DNA from: CALZIK01 sp945787635
GTDB taxonomy: Bacteria > Acidobacteriota > Thermoanaerobaculia > Multivoradales > JAHEKO01
Length of the DNA stretch: 64,000 bases
Reading direction: 5' to 3'
NCBI GenBank assembly: GCA_947259725.1
Contig: CAMYNM010000008.1
Location: 124,001 to 188,000, forward strand
In this document: in pieces, positions 1 to 8,738 of the stretch
Numbering within the stretch: position 1 is the first letter of the stretch
Layout of the letters: each line of letters opens with the position of its first letter
Notes under the pieces: model-generated
Database searches by the model: none
What the model was told of the DNA's origin: nothing
Seen by the model: the letters and a program-made list of their open reading frames with translations, nothing else
Program-made: the position numbers and the translations under genes

Positions 1-1
1 T

Positions 2-760
2 CTCGCGCGTCCAGAGGAACTGCTTCTAGCTCTCGGCCTCTGGGGCGAGGGCGAGCCGGCGATGCTCAAGCACTTCTCGATCGCCGAGCCGGACCTCGGC
101 CTGACCGCGGTCGACCTGCTCGAGCGCGCCGGAAGCCTGAGGCCCGCCCTACGGATCGCCGAAATTCTTTTTCAACGCGCGGTGAGCGAAGTGCCGATCG
201 ACCTGCTTCCGAACGTCTTGCGTCGATCGGCCTATCCCCTGCATTTCCGGGAGCTGATCACCGACCGCAGTCGGCAGGCTGGAGTCGACCCGTTTCTTCT
301 GGCCGCCATCGTTCGCGAGGAAAGCCGGTTCGACTCAGAAGCGATCTCGGCGGCGGCGGCTCGCGGCCTGGCCCAGTTCGTCCTGCCTACCGCGGAACGA
401 CTCGGCGTCAAGATCGGCCTCGAGACCGTGACCGCCGAAGATCTCCACCGGCCCGAGCTCGCGCTGACTCTGGGGGCCGCGTACCTAGCGGAGCTAGAAG
501 ACCGCTACGTGGATCAACCCTACGCCGTGGTCGCCGCTTACAACGCCGGTGAGAACCAGGCCACTCTATGGCAGTCATACTGCTTCAGCCAGGAGCCCGA
601 GGAGTACTTCAGCAAGGTCGGCTTTCCCGAAACCCGGGAGTATCTCCGCAAGGTCCTCGAGAGCCGCGAGCACTACGCGCGGCTCTACTCGCCGGATTCC
701 GGCTCGGCGCGCACGCCGATCGAGACGTCGCCGGCCGCTTCCGCCATCGGCTCGAAGTAG
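2..760 (+). CDS. Lytic murein transglycosylase, SLT domain (5' end outside window)
   Basis: C-terminal part of a soluble lytic transglycosylase that cleaves peptidoglycan glycan strands in the periplasm. The frame is open from base 2 with no stop, so the gene very probably begins upstream; the first internal ATG is at 62. The SLT fold is clear: VDPFLLAAIVREESRFD carries the catalytic Glu of the E-S-R-F motif, followed by AARGLAQFVLPTAERLG and, later, AAYNAGENQA, the usual order of SLT motifs. The N-terminal helical region expected of Slt70-like proteins would lie off the window. Its last 76 bp overlap the 3' end of the converging gene on the other strand. Confidence 0.88.
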   Translation, partial: LARPEELLLALGLWGEGEPAMLKHFSIAEPDLGLTAVDLLERAGSLRPALRIAEILFQRAVSEVPIDLLPNVLRRSAYPLHFRELITDRSRQAGVDPFLLAAIVREESRFDSEAISAAAARGLAQFVLPTAERLGVKIGLETVTAEDLHRPELALTLGAAYLAELEDRYVDQPYAVVAAYNAGENQATLWQSYCFSQEPEEYFSKVGFPETREYLRKVLESREHYARLYSPDSGSARTPIETSPAASAIGSK

Positions 761-1434
761 TCTTCGATATCGGCTTCGAGGCGCAGCTCGCGCGTCCAGC
801 GCTCGATCTCACTGTTGAGCCGCTCCTCGCGGAGCACGCGCCGGATCTGCTCGCGCACCTCGGCCAAGGGCGGCAGCACACCGCCGGTGCGCTCCATCTC
901 GGGCGTCAGCACCGAGTCGTAGTAGCCGCGAATGTCGTCGAGGCTGACGAACACCCTGGGCCCCAGCCGTTCATCGACATAGGTCAACACCATGATCTGT
1001 CGCGCGACGATCTGTCGCACGTCGTCGATGCTCAAACCGAGCTCCGCAAGCCGGCCCTCAAAGGCTCGCTCGCTGGCAAACGCCGACTTCAGCGCGCCGA
1101 GGGCCTCCTCGACCTCGGTGAGTGAGATCTCGGTGAAACCGAACCGATCGACTTCGTGAGCTCGAAGCCGCTCTTCGAGCAGGAGATCCAGGGCTCGCCT
1201 TCGGAACGCCATTTCGCTCTCGCCGCTTTCCGGTGACACCAGACCGAGTCCAATCGCCCGATCGAGATCGGACGCCAGAATGGGATCCTCGTCCACAACG
1301 GCCACGATCCGATCCACCAACTCGGCCGGCGCAGGACCCTCCGCGGGCGTTTCTCCACCTGTCTGGGCAGCGGTGGCAACGCTCACGAGAACCGCAAAAA
1401 CCATTGTGATATAAGGCTTTTTCACGCTCGGCAT
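685..1434 (-). CDS. SurA N-terminal-domain-like periplasmic chaperone
   Basis: A 249-aa exported protein with a hydrophobic leader (residues about 6-24, ending ATAAQ). VDRIVAVVDEDPILASDLDR (residues about 40-59) matches the start of SurA/PpiD chaperone domains. A helical region follows, but no parvulin isomerase domain can be recognised, so it would be a chaperone-only relative. The annotated ATG gives MPSVKKPYIT; a GTG at 1425 would give the more typical signal-peptide start MKKPYIT. A TATGCT hexamer lies 3 nt upstream of the ATG. The 3' end overlaps the transglycosylase gene by 76 bp tail to tail. Two further parvulin-type proteins are at 41.2-43.2 kb. Confidence 0.7.
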   Translation of the reverse strand: MPSVKKPYITMVFAVLVSVATAAQTGGETPAEGPAPAELVDRIVAVVDEDPILASDLDRAIGLGLVSPESGESEMAFRRRALDLLLEERLRAHEVDRFGFTEISLTEVEEALGALKSAFASERAFEGRLAELGLSIDDVRQIVARQIMVLTYVDERLGPRVFVSLDDIRGYYDSVLTPEMERTGGVLPPLAEVREQIRRVLREERLNSEIERWTRELRLEADIEDYFEPMAEAAGDVSIGVRAEPESGE

Positions 1435-1476
1435 GCTAGCATAGGGTCGCTGCGCACACCTCCGCTTTCCACCGCT

Positions 1477-2295
1477 ATGTCCACCCAGATCACCCTAGGG
1501 ATCGCGCAGATCGACGCCCGCCTGGGTGACCTCGCGGCGAACCTCGAGCGACACCTGGGGTGGATCGAGCGCGCTCGCGAGAGCGGCGTGGACCTCTTGG
1601 TCTTCCCCGAGCTCTCACTCACCGGCTATCGGCTCCTGCATCTGACCGGCAAGGTGGCGGAGCGGCCCGATGATTCCGAGATCGTCAGCCGGCTCCTGGC
1701 CGCCGCCGGCAAGATGAGCGTTGTGGTCGGCCTGGTCGAGGAAGACCGCAAAGGAGTGCTCTACAACACCGCCCTTCTGCTGCGCGCCGGAAAGATCGCT
1801 CACACCCACCGCAAGCTCTACCTGCCGACCTACGGAATCTTCCAGGAGGGTCGGTTCTTCGGACCGGGGAATCACCTGGCCCCGGCCGCCGATGGGCTGG
1901 GCATCTTGATCTGCGAGGACCTCTGGCATCCGCACCTCGCTCGAGGGCTGGCACTCGCGGGCGCCAAGATCGTGGTGGTCATATCCGCCAGCCCGGGGCA
2001 CCTCGGTCCCGGAGAGACTCCGGAGAGCCAGGATTCCTGGGAAGCCCTGACTCGCTCGACCGCCTTGGTCAATACCTGCTGGGTGGTCTACTGCAACCGC
2101 GTCGGCTGGGAGGAAGGCTCCTTCTACACCGGCGGCAGCCACGTCGTCAGGCCGGGCGGAGAGATCGTCGAGCGCGCTCCCTTTCTCGACGAGACTCTGC
2201 TGATCGCCGAGATCGATGTCCGCGAAGTCGACAGACTGCGCTGGCGGCTGCCTCTGGTTCACGCCACGCGCAGCGACATCGAGGGTGTCCAATGA
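1477..2295 (+). CDS. Nitrilase-family glutaminase subunit of NAD synthetase
   Basis: A 272-aa carbon-nitrogen hydrolase. The catalytic triad is visible: Glu45 in LVFPELSLTG, Lys113 in HRKLYLPTYG and Cys146 in ILICEDLW. It overlaps the next gene, an NAD synthetase, by ATGA, so the pair is best read as a separately encoded glutaminase feeding ammonia to NadE. In most bacteria the glutaminase domain is fused to the N-terminus of NadE or is absent. The fused enzyme also uses a channel at the domain interface; how two chains would do this is unknown here. A generic amidase role remains possible, but the coupling argues against it. A TAGCAT hexamer lies 34 bp upstream; no Shine-Dalgarno sequence is seen. 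Confidence 0.85.
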   Translation: MSTQITLGIAQIDARLGDLAANLERHLGWIERARESGVDLLVFPELSLTGYRLLHLTGKVAERPDDSEIVSRLLAAAGKMSVVVGLVEEDRKGVLYNTALLLRAGKIAHTHRKLYLPTYGIFQEGRFFGPGNHLAPAADGLGILICEDLWHPHLARGLALAGAKIVVVISASPGHLGPGETPESQDSWEALTRSTALVNTCWVVYCNRVGWEEGSFYTGGSHVVRPGGEIVERAPFLDETLLIAEIDVREVDRLRWRLPLVHATRSDIEGVQ

Positions 2296-3128
2296 TCCGC
2301 AAAGAAGACGTTCGGGACCGCTTGCGCCTCAACGCCGAGCTCGCCGAGCGCGTCCTGTCGAGCTTTATCAAGGACGCGGTCCAAACGACCGGTACCGAAG
2401 GAGTCGTGGTGGGGCTCTCGGGCGGCGTGGACTCGGCTCTGGCCACGGCGCTCGCCGCTCGCGCTCTGGGACCGGATCGCGTCCTCGCTCTCCTGCTGCC
2501 GTACCGCACCTCCGCGGCCGAGTCGACCGAGGACGGCCGAGAGGTCGCGGCGCAGCTCGCGGTCGAAACTCGGACGATCGACATCTCACCGATGATCGAC
2601 GCGTACTTCGACGAGAACGAGACCGACGCCGAGCAGCTGCGCCGCGGCAACAAGATGGCCCGTGAGCGAATGGGCATTCTCTTCGATCAGGCCAAGAAGC
2701 GCCGCGCTCTGGTGCTCGGCACTTCGAACAAGACCGAGATCTTGCTGGGCTACTCGACGATTTTCGGCGACAACGCCAGCTCGATCAACCCGCTCGGCGA
2801 CCTCTACAAGCAGCAGGTGTGGCAACTCGCGGAACACCTCAGCCTGCCCAAGCAGGTCGTCGAGAAAAAGCCCTCGGCCGATCTCTGGCCGGGCCAGACG
2901 GACGAGGGCGAGCTCGGATTCGCCTACCGCACCGCGGACGAGGTCCTCTACCTGATGTTCGACCGCGGACTCTCCGCGGGGGAAGTCGTCGAGCGCGGGT
3001 ACGACACCGATGTAGTGACCCGAATCGAGCAGCTCGAGCGGAACAATCGGTTCAAGCGCCGCCTGATGTTGATCGCCCGGCTCTCGGGCAGCGCGATCAA
3101 CCTGGATCGTGAGATACCGCGCGATTGA
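2292..3128 (+). CDS. nadE: NAD+ synthetase, synthetase domain only
   Basis: A 278-aa enzyme that amidates deamido-NAD+ using ATP and ammonia, the last step of NAD biosynthesis. The P-loop SGGVDS is at residues 43-48. GTSNKTEILLGYSTIFGD and the later KKPSADLWPGQTDEGELG are standard NadE motifs. The length fits the single-domain, ammonia-dependent form. The start overlaps the glutaminase stop as ATGA, and the stop overlaps the rsmI TTG start, so three genes are translationally coupled. Confidence 0.95.
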   Translation: MIRKEDVRDRLRLNAELAERVLSSFIKDAVQTTGTEGVVVGLSGGVDSALATALAARALGPDRVLALLLPYRTSAAESTEDGREVAAQLAVETRTIDISPMIDAYFDENETDAEQLRRGNKMARERMGILFDQAKKRRALVLGTSNKTEILLGYSTIFGDNASSINPLGDLYKQQVWQLAEHLSLPKQVVEKKPSADLWPGQTDEGELGFAYRTADEVLYLMFDRGLSAGEVVERGYDTDVVTRIEQLERNNRFKRRLMLIARLSGSAINLDREIPRD

Positions 3129-3814
3129 GCGGCCGCCTGACAGTGGTCGCCACCCCGATCGGTAATCTCGCGGACCTGAGCGAGCGAGCGCGCACGGCTC
3201 TCGAGGCCGCCGACATCATCGCCTGTGAGGACACCCGCCGAACCGGCGCGCTGCTCGAACACCTGGGCTTCAAGAAGCGCATGATCTCGCTCCACGAGCA
3301 CAATGAACGGGACCGCCTGCCGGTTCTCGTCTCGGACCTCGAGGCGGGCCGGTCGATCGTGCTGGTCAGCGACGCCGGAACACCACTGCTTTCCGACCCG
3401 GGCTATCTTCTGGTGCGCGAGTGCGCCGCTCTCGACATCCGAGTCGAAGCGGTGCCCGGGCCCTCGGCCGTGCTCGCCGCCCTCGTGGTTTCCGCGCTGC
3501 CGCCGTATCCGTTCACCTTCGCGGGGTTCGCGCCGCCCAAAACCGGCAAACGGCGCAGTTTCTTCGAGCGCTTCTCGGTACTCGGACATACGCTGGTCTT
3601 CTTCGAGTCGCCCCACCGGCTGATCCCGAGCCTCGAAGACGCGTTGGCGGTGTTGGGCGATCGCCCGGCGGCGGTCGGACGCGAGCTCACCAAGCTCCAT
3701 GAGGAAGTGGTTCGTGGAAGCCTTGGCGATGTCGTCGAACGGCTGCGTGAGAAAAAGCCCCGGGGGGAGTACGTGATCGTGCTCGGGGCAGGCCCCAAGC
3801 GGCCACCGAGCTAG
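3125..3814 (+). CDS. rsmI: 16S rRNA 2'-O-ribose C1402 methyltransferase RsmI
   Basis: A SAM-dependent methyltransferase of the tetrapyrrole-methylase fold that methylates the 2'-OH of C1402 in the 16S rRNA decoding centre. Family motifs are all present: VATPIGNLADLSERA at the N-terminus, CEDTRRTG, SDAGTPLLSDPGY, VPGPSAVLAAL and FFESPHRL. At 229 aa it is shorter than E. coli RsmI (about 286 aa) and seems to lack the small C-terminal extension. The TTG start overlaps the nadE stop (TTGA). It converges on mnmA. Confidence 0.93.
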   Translation: MSGRLTVVATPIGNLADLSERARTALEAADIIACEDTRRTGALLEHLGFKKRMISLHEHNERDRLPVLVSDLEAGRSIVLVSDAGTPLLSDPGYLLVRECAALDIRVEAVPGPSAVLAALVVSALPPYPFTFAGFAPPKTGKRRSFFERFSVLGHTLVFFESPHRLIPSLEDALAVLGDRPAAVGRELTKLHEEVVRGSLGDVVERLREKKPRGEYVIVLGAGPKRPPS

Positions 3815-3839
3815 CGGATCCGAGGCGGCGGATGCGGCC

Positions 3840-4946
3840 TCAGGTCCAGCCGGGCCCGAGACCCGCTTCGATCCAGCAACCGCCCAGAACCCGCGTTCCC
3901 GAGTAGAAGACGGCGGCCTGCCCCGGCGCCACCGCGGACTGCGGCTCGGCGAAGTCGATTCGCGCCCCGCCTGCGCGATCGGGCTGGATGTGGGAGAGCA
4001 CTCCTGGGTGCCGCGACCGAATCTTGACCGTAGCCTCGAGAGAACTCTCCGGAGGTCGGCCGATCCAGTGCACCTTGCGCCCCGTCAACCCGCTCGACAA
4101 CAACTCCTGTTCGGCCCCCACCACGACCTGGTTCCGCCCGGGCCGTATGCCGAGAACGTAGAGTCTCTCGCCGGTGGCGACCCCCAGGCCCCGGCGCTGA
4201 CCGACGGTGTAGCGGTAGTAGGGATCACCTTCGCCCAGGATCGCACCCTCCCGGTCCACGACCTGCGCCGGAGCGCCCGCTTTCGCCGGTACAACCTGTT
4301 CCGAGCGGGCCTCGACTTCCTCTTCAACGAACTCACGGATGCCACCGGAGACGAAACAGATCTCCATCGATTCGCCCTTTTCAGCGACGGACAGGCCGGC
4401 TTCGCGAGCCAGCCCGCGCACCGCCTCCTTGGTCATGTCGCCGAGCGGGAAGCGAGAAGCGGCCAGCTGTTTCTGGGTCAGCTCGAAGAGGTAGTAACTC
4501 TGATCCTTGGCCGCGTGGCGGGCACGGTGGAGCTCGAAGCCGTCCTCCCCTTCGACGATCCTGGCGTAGTGACCCGTCGCCATTCGATCGGCGCCCAGGC
4601 TCCGGGCCTTTTCCAGAAAGAGATCGAACTTGACCCAGGTGTTGCAGCGAGTGCAGGGAATCGGTGTGCGCCCGGCGAGGTAGTCGTCGACAAATGGATC
4701 GACCACGTGACGCCGGAACTCCTCTTCCATCGAAAGCGTGTAGTGCGCAATCCCGCACTGACGCGCCACCCGCCGGGCATCGCCCAGGTCCAGCGCGCCG
4801 CAACAGCGGCCGTGGGTGGTCTCGTGCGATCGATCCCAGAGCAGCATCGACAGCCCCACGACCGGCTCACCTCCCGCGGCAAGCAGCCAGGCCGTGACCG
4901 ACGAGTCGAGGCCGCCACTCATCGCGACCGCGGTCAGTGGCGTCAT
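3840..4946 (-). CDS. mnmA: tRNA-uridine 2-sulfurtransferase MnmA
   Basis: Adds sulfur at the 2 position of the wobble uridine in Lys, Glu and Gln tRNAs. From ATG 4946 the protein is 368 aa, and AMSGGLDSSVTA gives the N-type ATP PP-loop at once. The catalytic cysteines are Cys98 (PIPCTRCN) and Cys197 (MEICFVSGG). TGHYARI and YYRYTVGQRRGLG are family motifs. The open frame runs back to 5093, but that start would overlap iscS by 104 bp and add 49 residues of low-complexity sequence, so 4946 is preferred. It lies 43 bp downstream of the cysteine desulfurase that would supply its sulfur. Confidence 0.94.
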   Translation of the reverse strand: MTPLTAVAMSGGLDSSVTAWLLAAGGEPVVGLSMLLWDRSHETTHGRCCGALDLGDARRVARQCGIAHYTLSMEEEFRRHVVDPFVDDYLAGRTPIPCTRCNTWVKFDLFLEKARSLGADRMATGHYARIVEGEDGFELHRARHAAKDQSYYLFELTQKQLAASRFPLGDMTKEAVRGLAREAGLSVAEKGESMEICFVSGGIREFVEEEVEARSEQVVPAKAGAPAQVVDREGAILGEGDPYYRYTVGQRRGLGVATGERLYVLGIRPGRNQVVVGAEQELLSSGLTGRKVHWIGRPPESSLEATVKIRSRHPGVLSHIQPDRAGGARIDFAEPQSAVAPGQAAVFYSGTRVLGGCWIEAGLGPGWT

Positions 4947-4989
4947 CTCGGGCGGGTCTCCGCCATCGCGCCCGGCGTCGCCCCCGTCA

Positions 4990-6162
4990 TCAGATACCAG
5001 CGGCCGCCCGCGTGTGGCTGCGCACCGCGGCGAGCTGGCGCTCGAGCACTTCGAGAAACCGGTCCGTCTCAGCGAGCGAATTGGTGGTTCCAAAACTCAC
5101 TCGCAGCGAGCTCAGAGCCGTGCTCGGGTCGATCCCCATCGCGGTCAAAGTCGCCGACGGCTCGGGCTTGCCCGAGGAGCAGGCCGAGCCGGCGGAGACC
5201 GCGAAACCCTCGAGATCCAGCCGGATCATCAGGCTGTCGGCGGCAACACCGTGAAACGCGATATTGGAAGTGTTCGGCAATCTCGCGGTTCCGCGGGCAT
5301 GAATCGACACGTCCCCGAGCGCCCCGAGGCCGGCCTCGAAACGGTCACGCATGGCCGACATTGCGGCGGCTCGCTCGTCGAGCTCCGCCACCGCGAGCTC
5401 CAAGGCCTTCCCGAGCCCAACCACGGCGGGTACGTTCTCCGTCCCGGCCCGGCGCCGGCGCTCCTGGCCGCCACCAACCAGGTAGCTCTCGAAAGCCGCG
5501 CCCCCGCGCACCCACAAGGCCGCCGCTCCCAACGGACCGTAGAACTTGTGTGCGCCCAGAGTCAGATAATCGACGCCCAACTCCCGGACCGAGACCGGGA
5601 TCTTGCCGACCGCCTGCACCGCATCGCAGAGAACCGGAATGCCGCGCTCGCGGCACAATTCGGCCACCCGCCCGACCGGCTGAATCGAACCGACCTCGTT
5701 GTTGGCGAGCATCAGGCATACGAGAAAGGTCGCGTCCTCGAGGGCCTCTGCGACCCGCTCCCCGTCCACCGCGCCGTCACTGTCGGGTGCGATCCGGGTC
5801 ACCCGAAAGCCCGAGGCCTCGAGCCGGTCCGCAGCTCGCAGGATTGAGGGATGCTCCACCGCGGAGATCACCAAATGGCCCGGCAGGTCTTTTGCACGAG
5901 CTTGCCAATGGTGAGCCAGACCCAACAGAACCGCGTTGTTGGCCTCGGTGCCCGAAGCCGTGAACACCCACTCCGGCGGTACTCCACCCAGGCTTCGAGC
6001 GACTGCATCCCGCGCACCGTCCACGGCTTCGCGGGCACGCTGTCCGAAAGAATGCACGGAGGACGGATTGCCGGGGCCCCCCGACATCCACGGCAACATC
6101 ACCTCCAGCACTCGTGGATCGAGCGGAGTGGTCGCGTTGTGATCGAGATAGACGGCGGCCAT
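4990..6162 (-). CDS. iscS: Cysteine desulfurase (IscS/NifS family)
   Basis: A 390-aa PLP enzyme that removes sulfur from cysteine as an enzyme-bound persulfide. The start YLDHNATTPLDPRVLE is the family signature. The PLP lysine is Lys206 in LGAHKFYGP, and the persulfide cysteine is Cys328 in SAGSACSSG. GTENVPAVVG is also typical. It precedes mnmA in the same operon, so tRNA thiolation is a likely main role; no IscU, IscA or IscR is nearby. No Shine-Dalgarno sequence is seen, but TAGAAT lies 9 nt before the ATG. Confidence 0.93.
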   Translation of the reverse strand: MAAVYLDHNATTPLDPRVLEVMLPWMSGGPGNPSSVHSFGQRAREAVDGARDAVARSLGGVPPEWVFTASGTEANNAVLLGLAHHWQARAKDLPGHLVISAVEHPSILRAADRLEASGFRVTRIAPDSDGAVDGERVAEALEDATFLVCLMLANNEVGSIQPVGRVAELCRERGIPVLCDAVQAVGKIPVSVRELGVDYLTLGAHKFYGPLGAAALWVRGGAAFESYLVGGGQERRRRAGTENVPAVVGLGKALELAVAELDERAAAMSAMRDRFEAGLGALGDVSIHARGTARLPNTSNIAFHGVAADSLMIRLDLEGFAVSAGSACSSGKPEPSATLTAMGIDPSTALSSLRVSFGTTNSLAETDRFLEVLERQLAAVRSHTRAAAGI

Positions 6163-6171
6163 GGGCGCTTG

Positions 6172-6215
6172 ATTCTAGCGCTGATTTGCACCTTGGAATC
6201 CGCCGGCCATAGGAT
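6172..6215. promoter_or_regulatory. Divergent -10 hexamers for iscS and the GWxTD gene
   Basis: On the minus strand TAGAAT (6172-6177) lies 9 nt before the iscS ATG. On the plus strand TAGGAT (6210-6215) lies 6 nt before the ATG at 6222. A weak -35-like TTGCAC sits 18 bp upstream of TAGGAT. The spacing implies transcription starting at or very near the start codons. This is read by eye; AGGA within TAGGAT could also act as a ribosome binding site. Confidence 0.35.
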
Positions 6216-6221
6216 TGAGCG

Positions 6222-8738
6222 ATGATCCGCCCGACGATCCTCCAGCGCGGCCTCGCCGGACTGCTGTTGCTGTGCCTGCTGGCCGCACCGGCTTCACTCG
6301 CCAAAAAGACCCCCGTTCCGGACGATCTGCCGGAGCAGTACAAGACGTGGCTCGAGGAAGTTCGGCTGATCATCAGCAAGGAGGAGCGGCAGACCTTCCT
6401 GGCGCTCGAGAAGGACTATCAGCGCGATGCGTTCATCGAGCGCTTCTGGCGCATCCGGGACCCGTATCCGGACACGGCCCGCAACGAGTTCAAAGAGAGG
6501 TGGGACGCCCGACTTGCGGAGATCTACGCGACCTTCGGTGATCTGACCGGCGAGCGCGCCGAAGTCATGCTGCTCAACGGCCTCCCGGACGCGCTCATCA
6601 AGGTTCGCTGCCTCGATCTGTGGCCCGCCGAGGTCTGGTACTACCGACGCGCGGAGACCGTCGGCAACGAGATCATCCTACTCTTCTACCAGCCGGGAGG
6701 GCTCGGTCGTTATCGCCTGTGGCAGCCCGTGGAGGGGCTGGAAACCCTCTATCGGTTCTCCGGAACCAGACCCGAGCTCATCCAGGACATGGCCAGCGGC
6801 TGTGGCGCCACCGACGGCGACGCGCTGGTGAGCGCCATCTCGTTCGCGGCCCGGCAAGGGCAAATGAGCTTTACGATGCTCGCTGCGAACGTCTTGACCC
6901 CGCCTCGGGGACCTTCGGGCGAATGGGCGCAGACTTTCGGCGCGTACTCGACCGAGGTGCCGGAGGGCTCCGCCAGCTTTCCGGCCGAAGTGAGCTTCGC
7001 GTACCCCGGCCGCCACAAGACTCGCACGGTGCTTCAGGGGCTGATCTCGGTCGATCGAGACAAACTCCAGACCGCCACCCTGGGCGACCACGAGTCCTTC
7101 AACCTCACCCTGGTGGGCGAGGTCCTCCGAGACGACAAGCTTTTTGACAGTTTCCGATACAGCTTCAACCACCCGGCGGCGGCGGTAGGCGAAGAGGCCA
7201 TTCCGTTCGTCTTCGAGCGCTATCTGCGCGCCGGCGACTACCGCATGATTCTTCGCCTCGAGGACTCGAACGCCAAGGCCTATTTCCGGCTCGACCGTGA
7301 GATCGACGTGCCCACGGTGACGACCATCTACTCCAGCCCGCCTCAGGACGAGGAAAGCGCCCGAATCCTGGCCGAAGCCAACGCCGCCATCGCGTCTGGA
7401 GATACCACGATCAGGATCGTGCCTCCCGGCGACGACCTGCAGACCGGCAAGCTCAGGGTCGACACGCTGGCGATCGGCGAGGATATCGCCAGGGTCGAGT
7501 TTTCACTCGACGGCAAGCAGGTGCTCACCAAGAACGCTCCCCCATTCAGCGTCGAGTTGGACATGGGTAACCTGCCCCGGATGCGCAACCTGGTGGCCAC
7601 GGCCTACGACGCCAACGGCAGCGAGCTCGCGCGAGATGAAGTGTCGCTCAACTCGGGATCGCATCGCTTCGACATTCGCCTTGTCGAGCCCCGGCGGGGG
7701 CGCAAGTACCAGCGAAGTCTTCGTGCCGAGGCCGAGCTCCAGGTGCCAGAGGATCGGGTGGTCGAACGCGTCGAGTTCTATCTCAACGAAGACCTGGTCG
7801 CGAGCCTCTATCAGCCGCCCTATACCTTCCCCATCACTCTGCCCGAAGTCGGTCAGGTGGCCTACGTTCGGGCGGTCGCCTTCCAGCCCGACGGCAACTC
7901 CACGGAGGATCTCGTCTTCGTCAACGCTCCCGACTACCTGGAAGAGGTCGACGTCCAGTTCGTCGAACTGTACGTTTCGGTCCTCAACAAGGAGCTTCGC
8001 CCGGTCGACACGCTCGGAGAAAGGGATTTCTTGATTCGCGAGGACGGAGTATCGCAAACGCCGTTGCGCTTCGATCGGGTCACCAATCTTCCGATCCACG
8101 CGGGCATCCTGGTCGATGTCTCGGCCTCGATGGAGGAGAACCTCGAATCCGCCCAGCTCGCCGCCCTCAAGTTCTTCCAAGAGGCGATCACCAAGAAGGA
8201 TCGCGCGAGTCTGATCACCTTCAACGACCATCCCCATCTCGCCGCGAAGTTCACCAATAACGTTGACGTTTTGGCCGGAAGCCTGGCCGGATTGCGAGCC
8301 GAACGCGGCACGGCGCTCTACGACAGCCTGATCTTCGCTCTCTACTATTTCAACGGCATCAAGGGCCAGCGGGCCCTGATCATCCTCTCGGATGGCAAGG
8401 ACGAGCACTCGCGCTTCAGCTTCGAAAACACCCTCGAATACGCGCGGCGCGCCGGGGTCGCGATCTACGCGATCGGCCTCGACCTGACCAAAAGGCAGGG
8501 TGACACACCGAAGCAGCTGCGCCGGCTGACGGAGGAAACCGGCGGTCGCATTTTCCTGATTGAAGGGGTCGCCGAGCTCGAGCAGGTCTATCAGGAAATC
8601 CAGCGCGAGCTGCGATCACGCTACTACCTTGCCTATCAGTCCACCAACACGTCGAGCTCCGACGATTTCCGCTCCATCGAGGTCGACTTGGCCGAAACGG
8701 GCCTGGACGCCAAAACTCTGCGCGGTTACTACCCTTGA
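6222..8738 (+). CDS. Secreted GWxTD/VWFA-domain protein, copy 1
   Basis: An 838-aa exported protein with a signal peptide (hydrophobic residues about 9-26, ending APASLA). Residues about 60-170 resemble the GWxTD domain (RFWRIRDPYPDTARNEF, then LLNGLPD), but the GWxTD core is replaced by TGERAE. The middle carries beta-rich, Ig-like repeats. The C-terminal 230 residues form a von Willebrand A domain with a MIDAS motif DVSASM, TALYD and LSDGKDE, as in the VWFA-related acidobacterial family. The function of this family is not established; a surface or periplasmic, metal-dependent binding role is inference. It is coupled to a paralogue by TTGA. Confidence 0.8.
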   Translation: MIRPTILQRGLAGLLLLCLLAAPASLAKKTPVPDDLPEQYKTWLEEVRLIISKEERQTFLALEKDYQRDAFIERFWRIRDPYPDTARNEFKERWDARLAEIYATFGDLTGERAEVMLLNGLPDALIKVRCLDLWPAEVWYYRRAETVGNEIILLFYQPGGLGRYRLWQPVEGLETLYRFSGTRPELIQDMASGCGATDGDALVSAISFAARQGQMSFTMLAANVLTPPRGPSGEWAQTFGAYSTEVPEGSASFPAEVSFAYPGRHKTRTVLQGLISVDRDKLQTATLGDHESFNLTLVGEVLRDDKLFDSFRYSFNHPAAAVGEEAIPFVFERYLRAGDYRMILRLEDSNAKAYFRLDREIDVPTVTTIYSSPPQDEESARILAEANAAIASGDTTIRIVPPGDDLQTGKLRVDTLAIGEDIARVEFSLDGKQVLTKNAPPFSVELDMGNLPRMRNLVATAYDANGSELARDEVSLNSGSHRFDIRLVEPRRGRKYQRSLRAEAELQVPEDRVVERVEFYLNEDLVASLYQPPYTFPITLPEVGQVAYVRAVAFQPDGNSTEDLVFVNAPDYLEEVDVQFVELYVSVLNKELRPVDTLGERDFLIREDGVSQTPLRFDRVTNLPIHAGILVDVSASMEENLESAQLAALKFFQEAITKKDRASLITFNDHPHLAAKFTNNVDVLAGSLAGLRAERGTALYDSLIFALYYFNGIKGQRALIILSDGKDEHSRFSFENTLEYARRAGVAIYAIGLDLTKRQGDTPKQLRRLTEETGGRIFLIEGVAELEQVYQEIQRELRSRYYLAYQSTNTSSSDDFRSIEVDLAETGLDAKTLRGYYP

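Noticed and set aside
3990..5963. A 657-aa open frame antisense to mnmA and iscS
   Set aside because: It has no recognisable domain, is rich in Arg and Pro, and lies across two clear genes on the other strand. Such long antisense frames are common in GC-rich DNA; others at 14140-15603, 38085-39518, 54774-56177 and 39900-41207 are dropped for the same reason.
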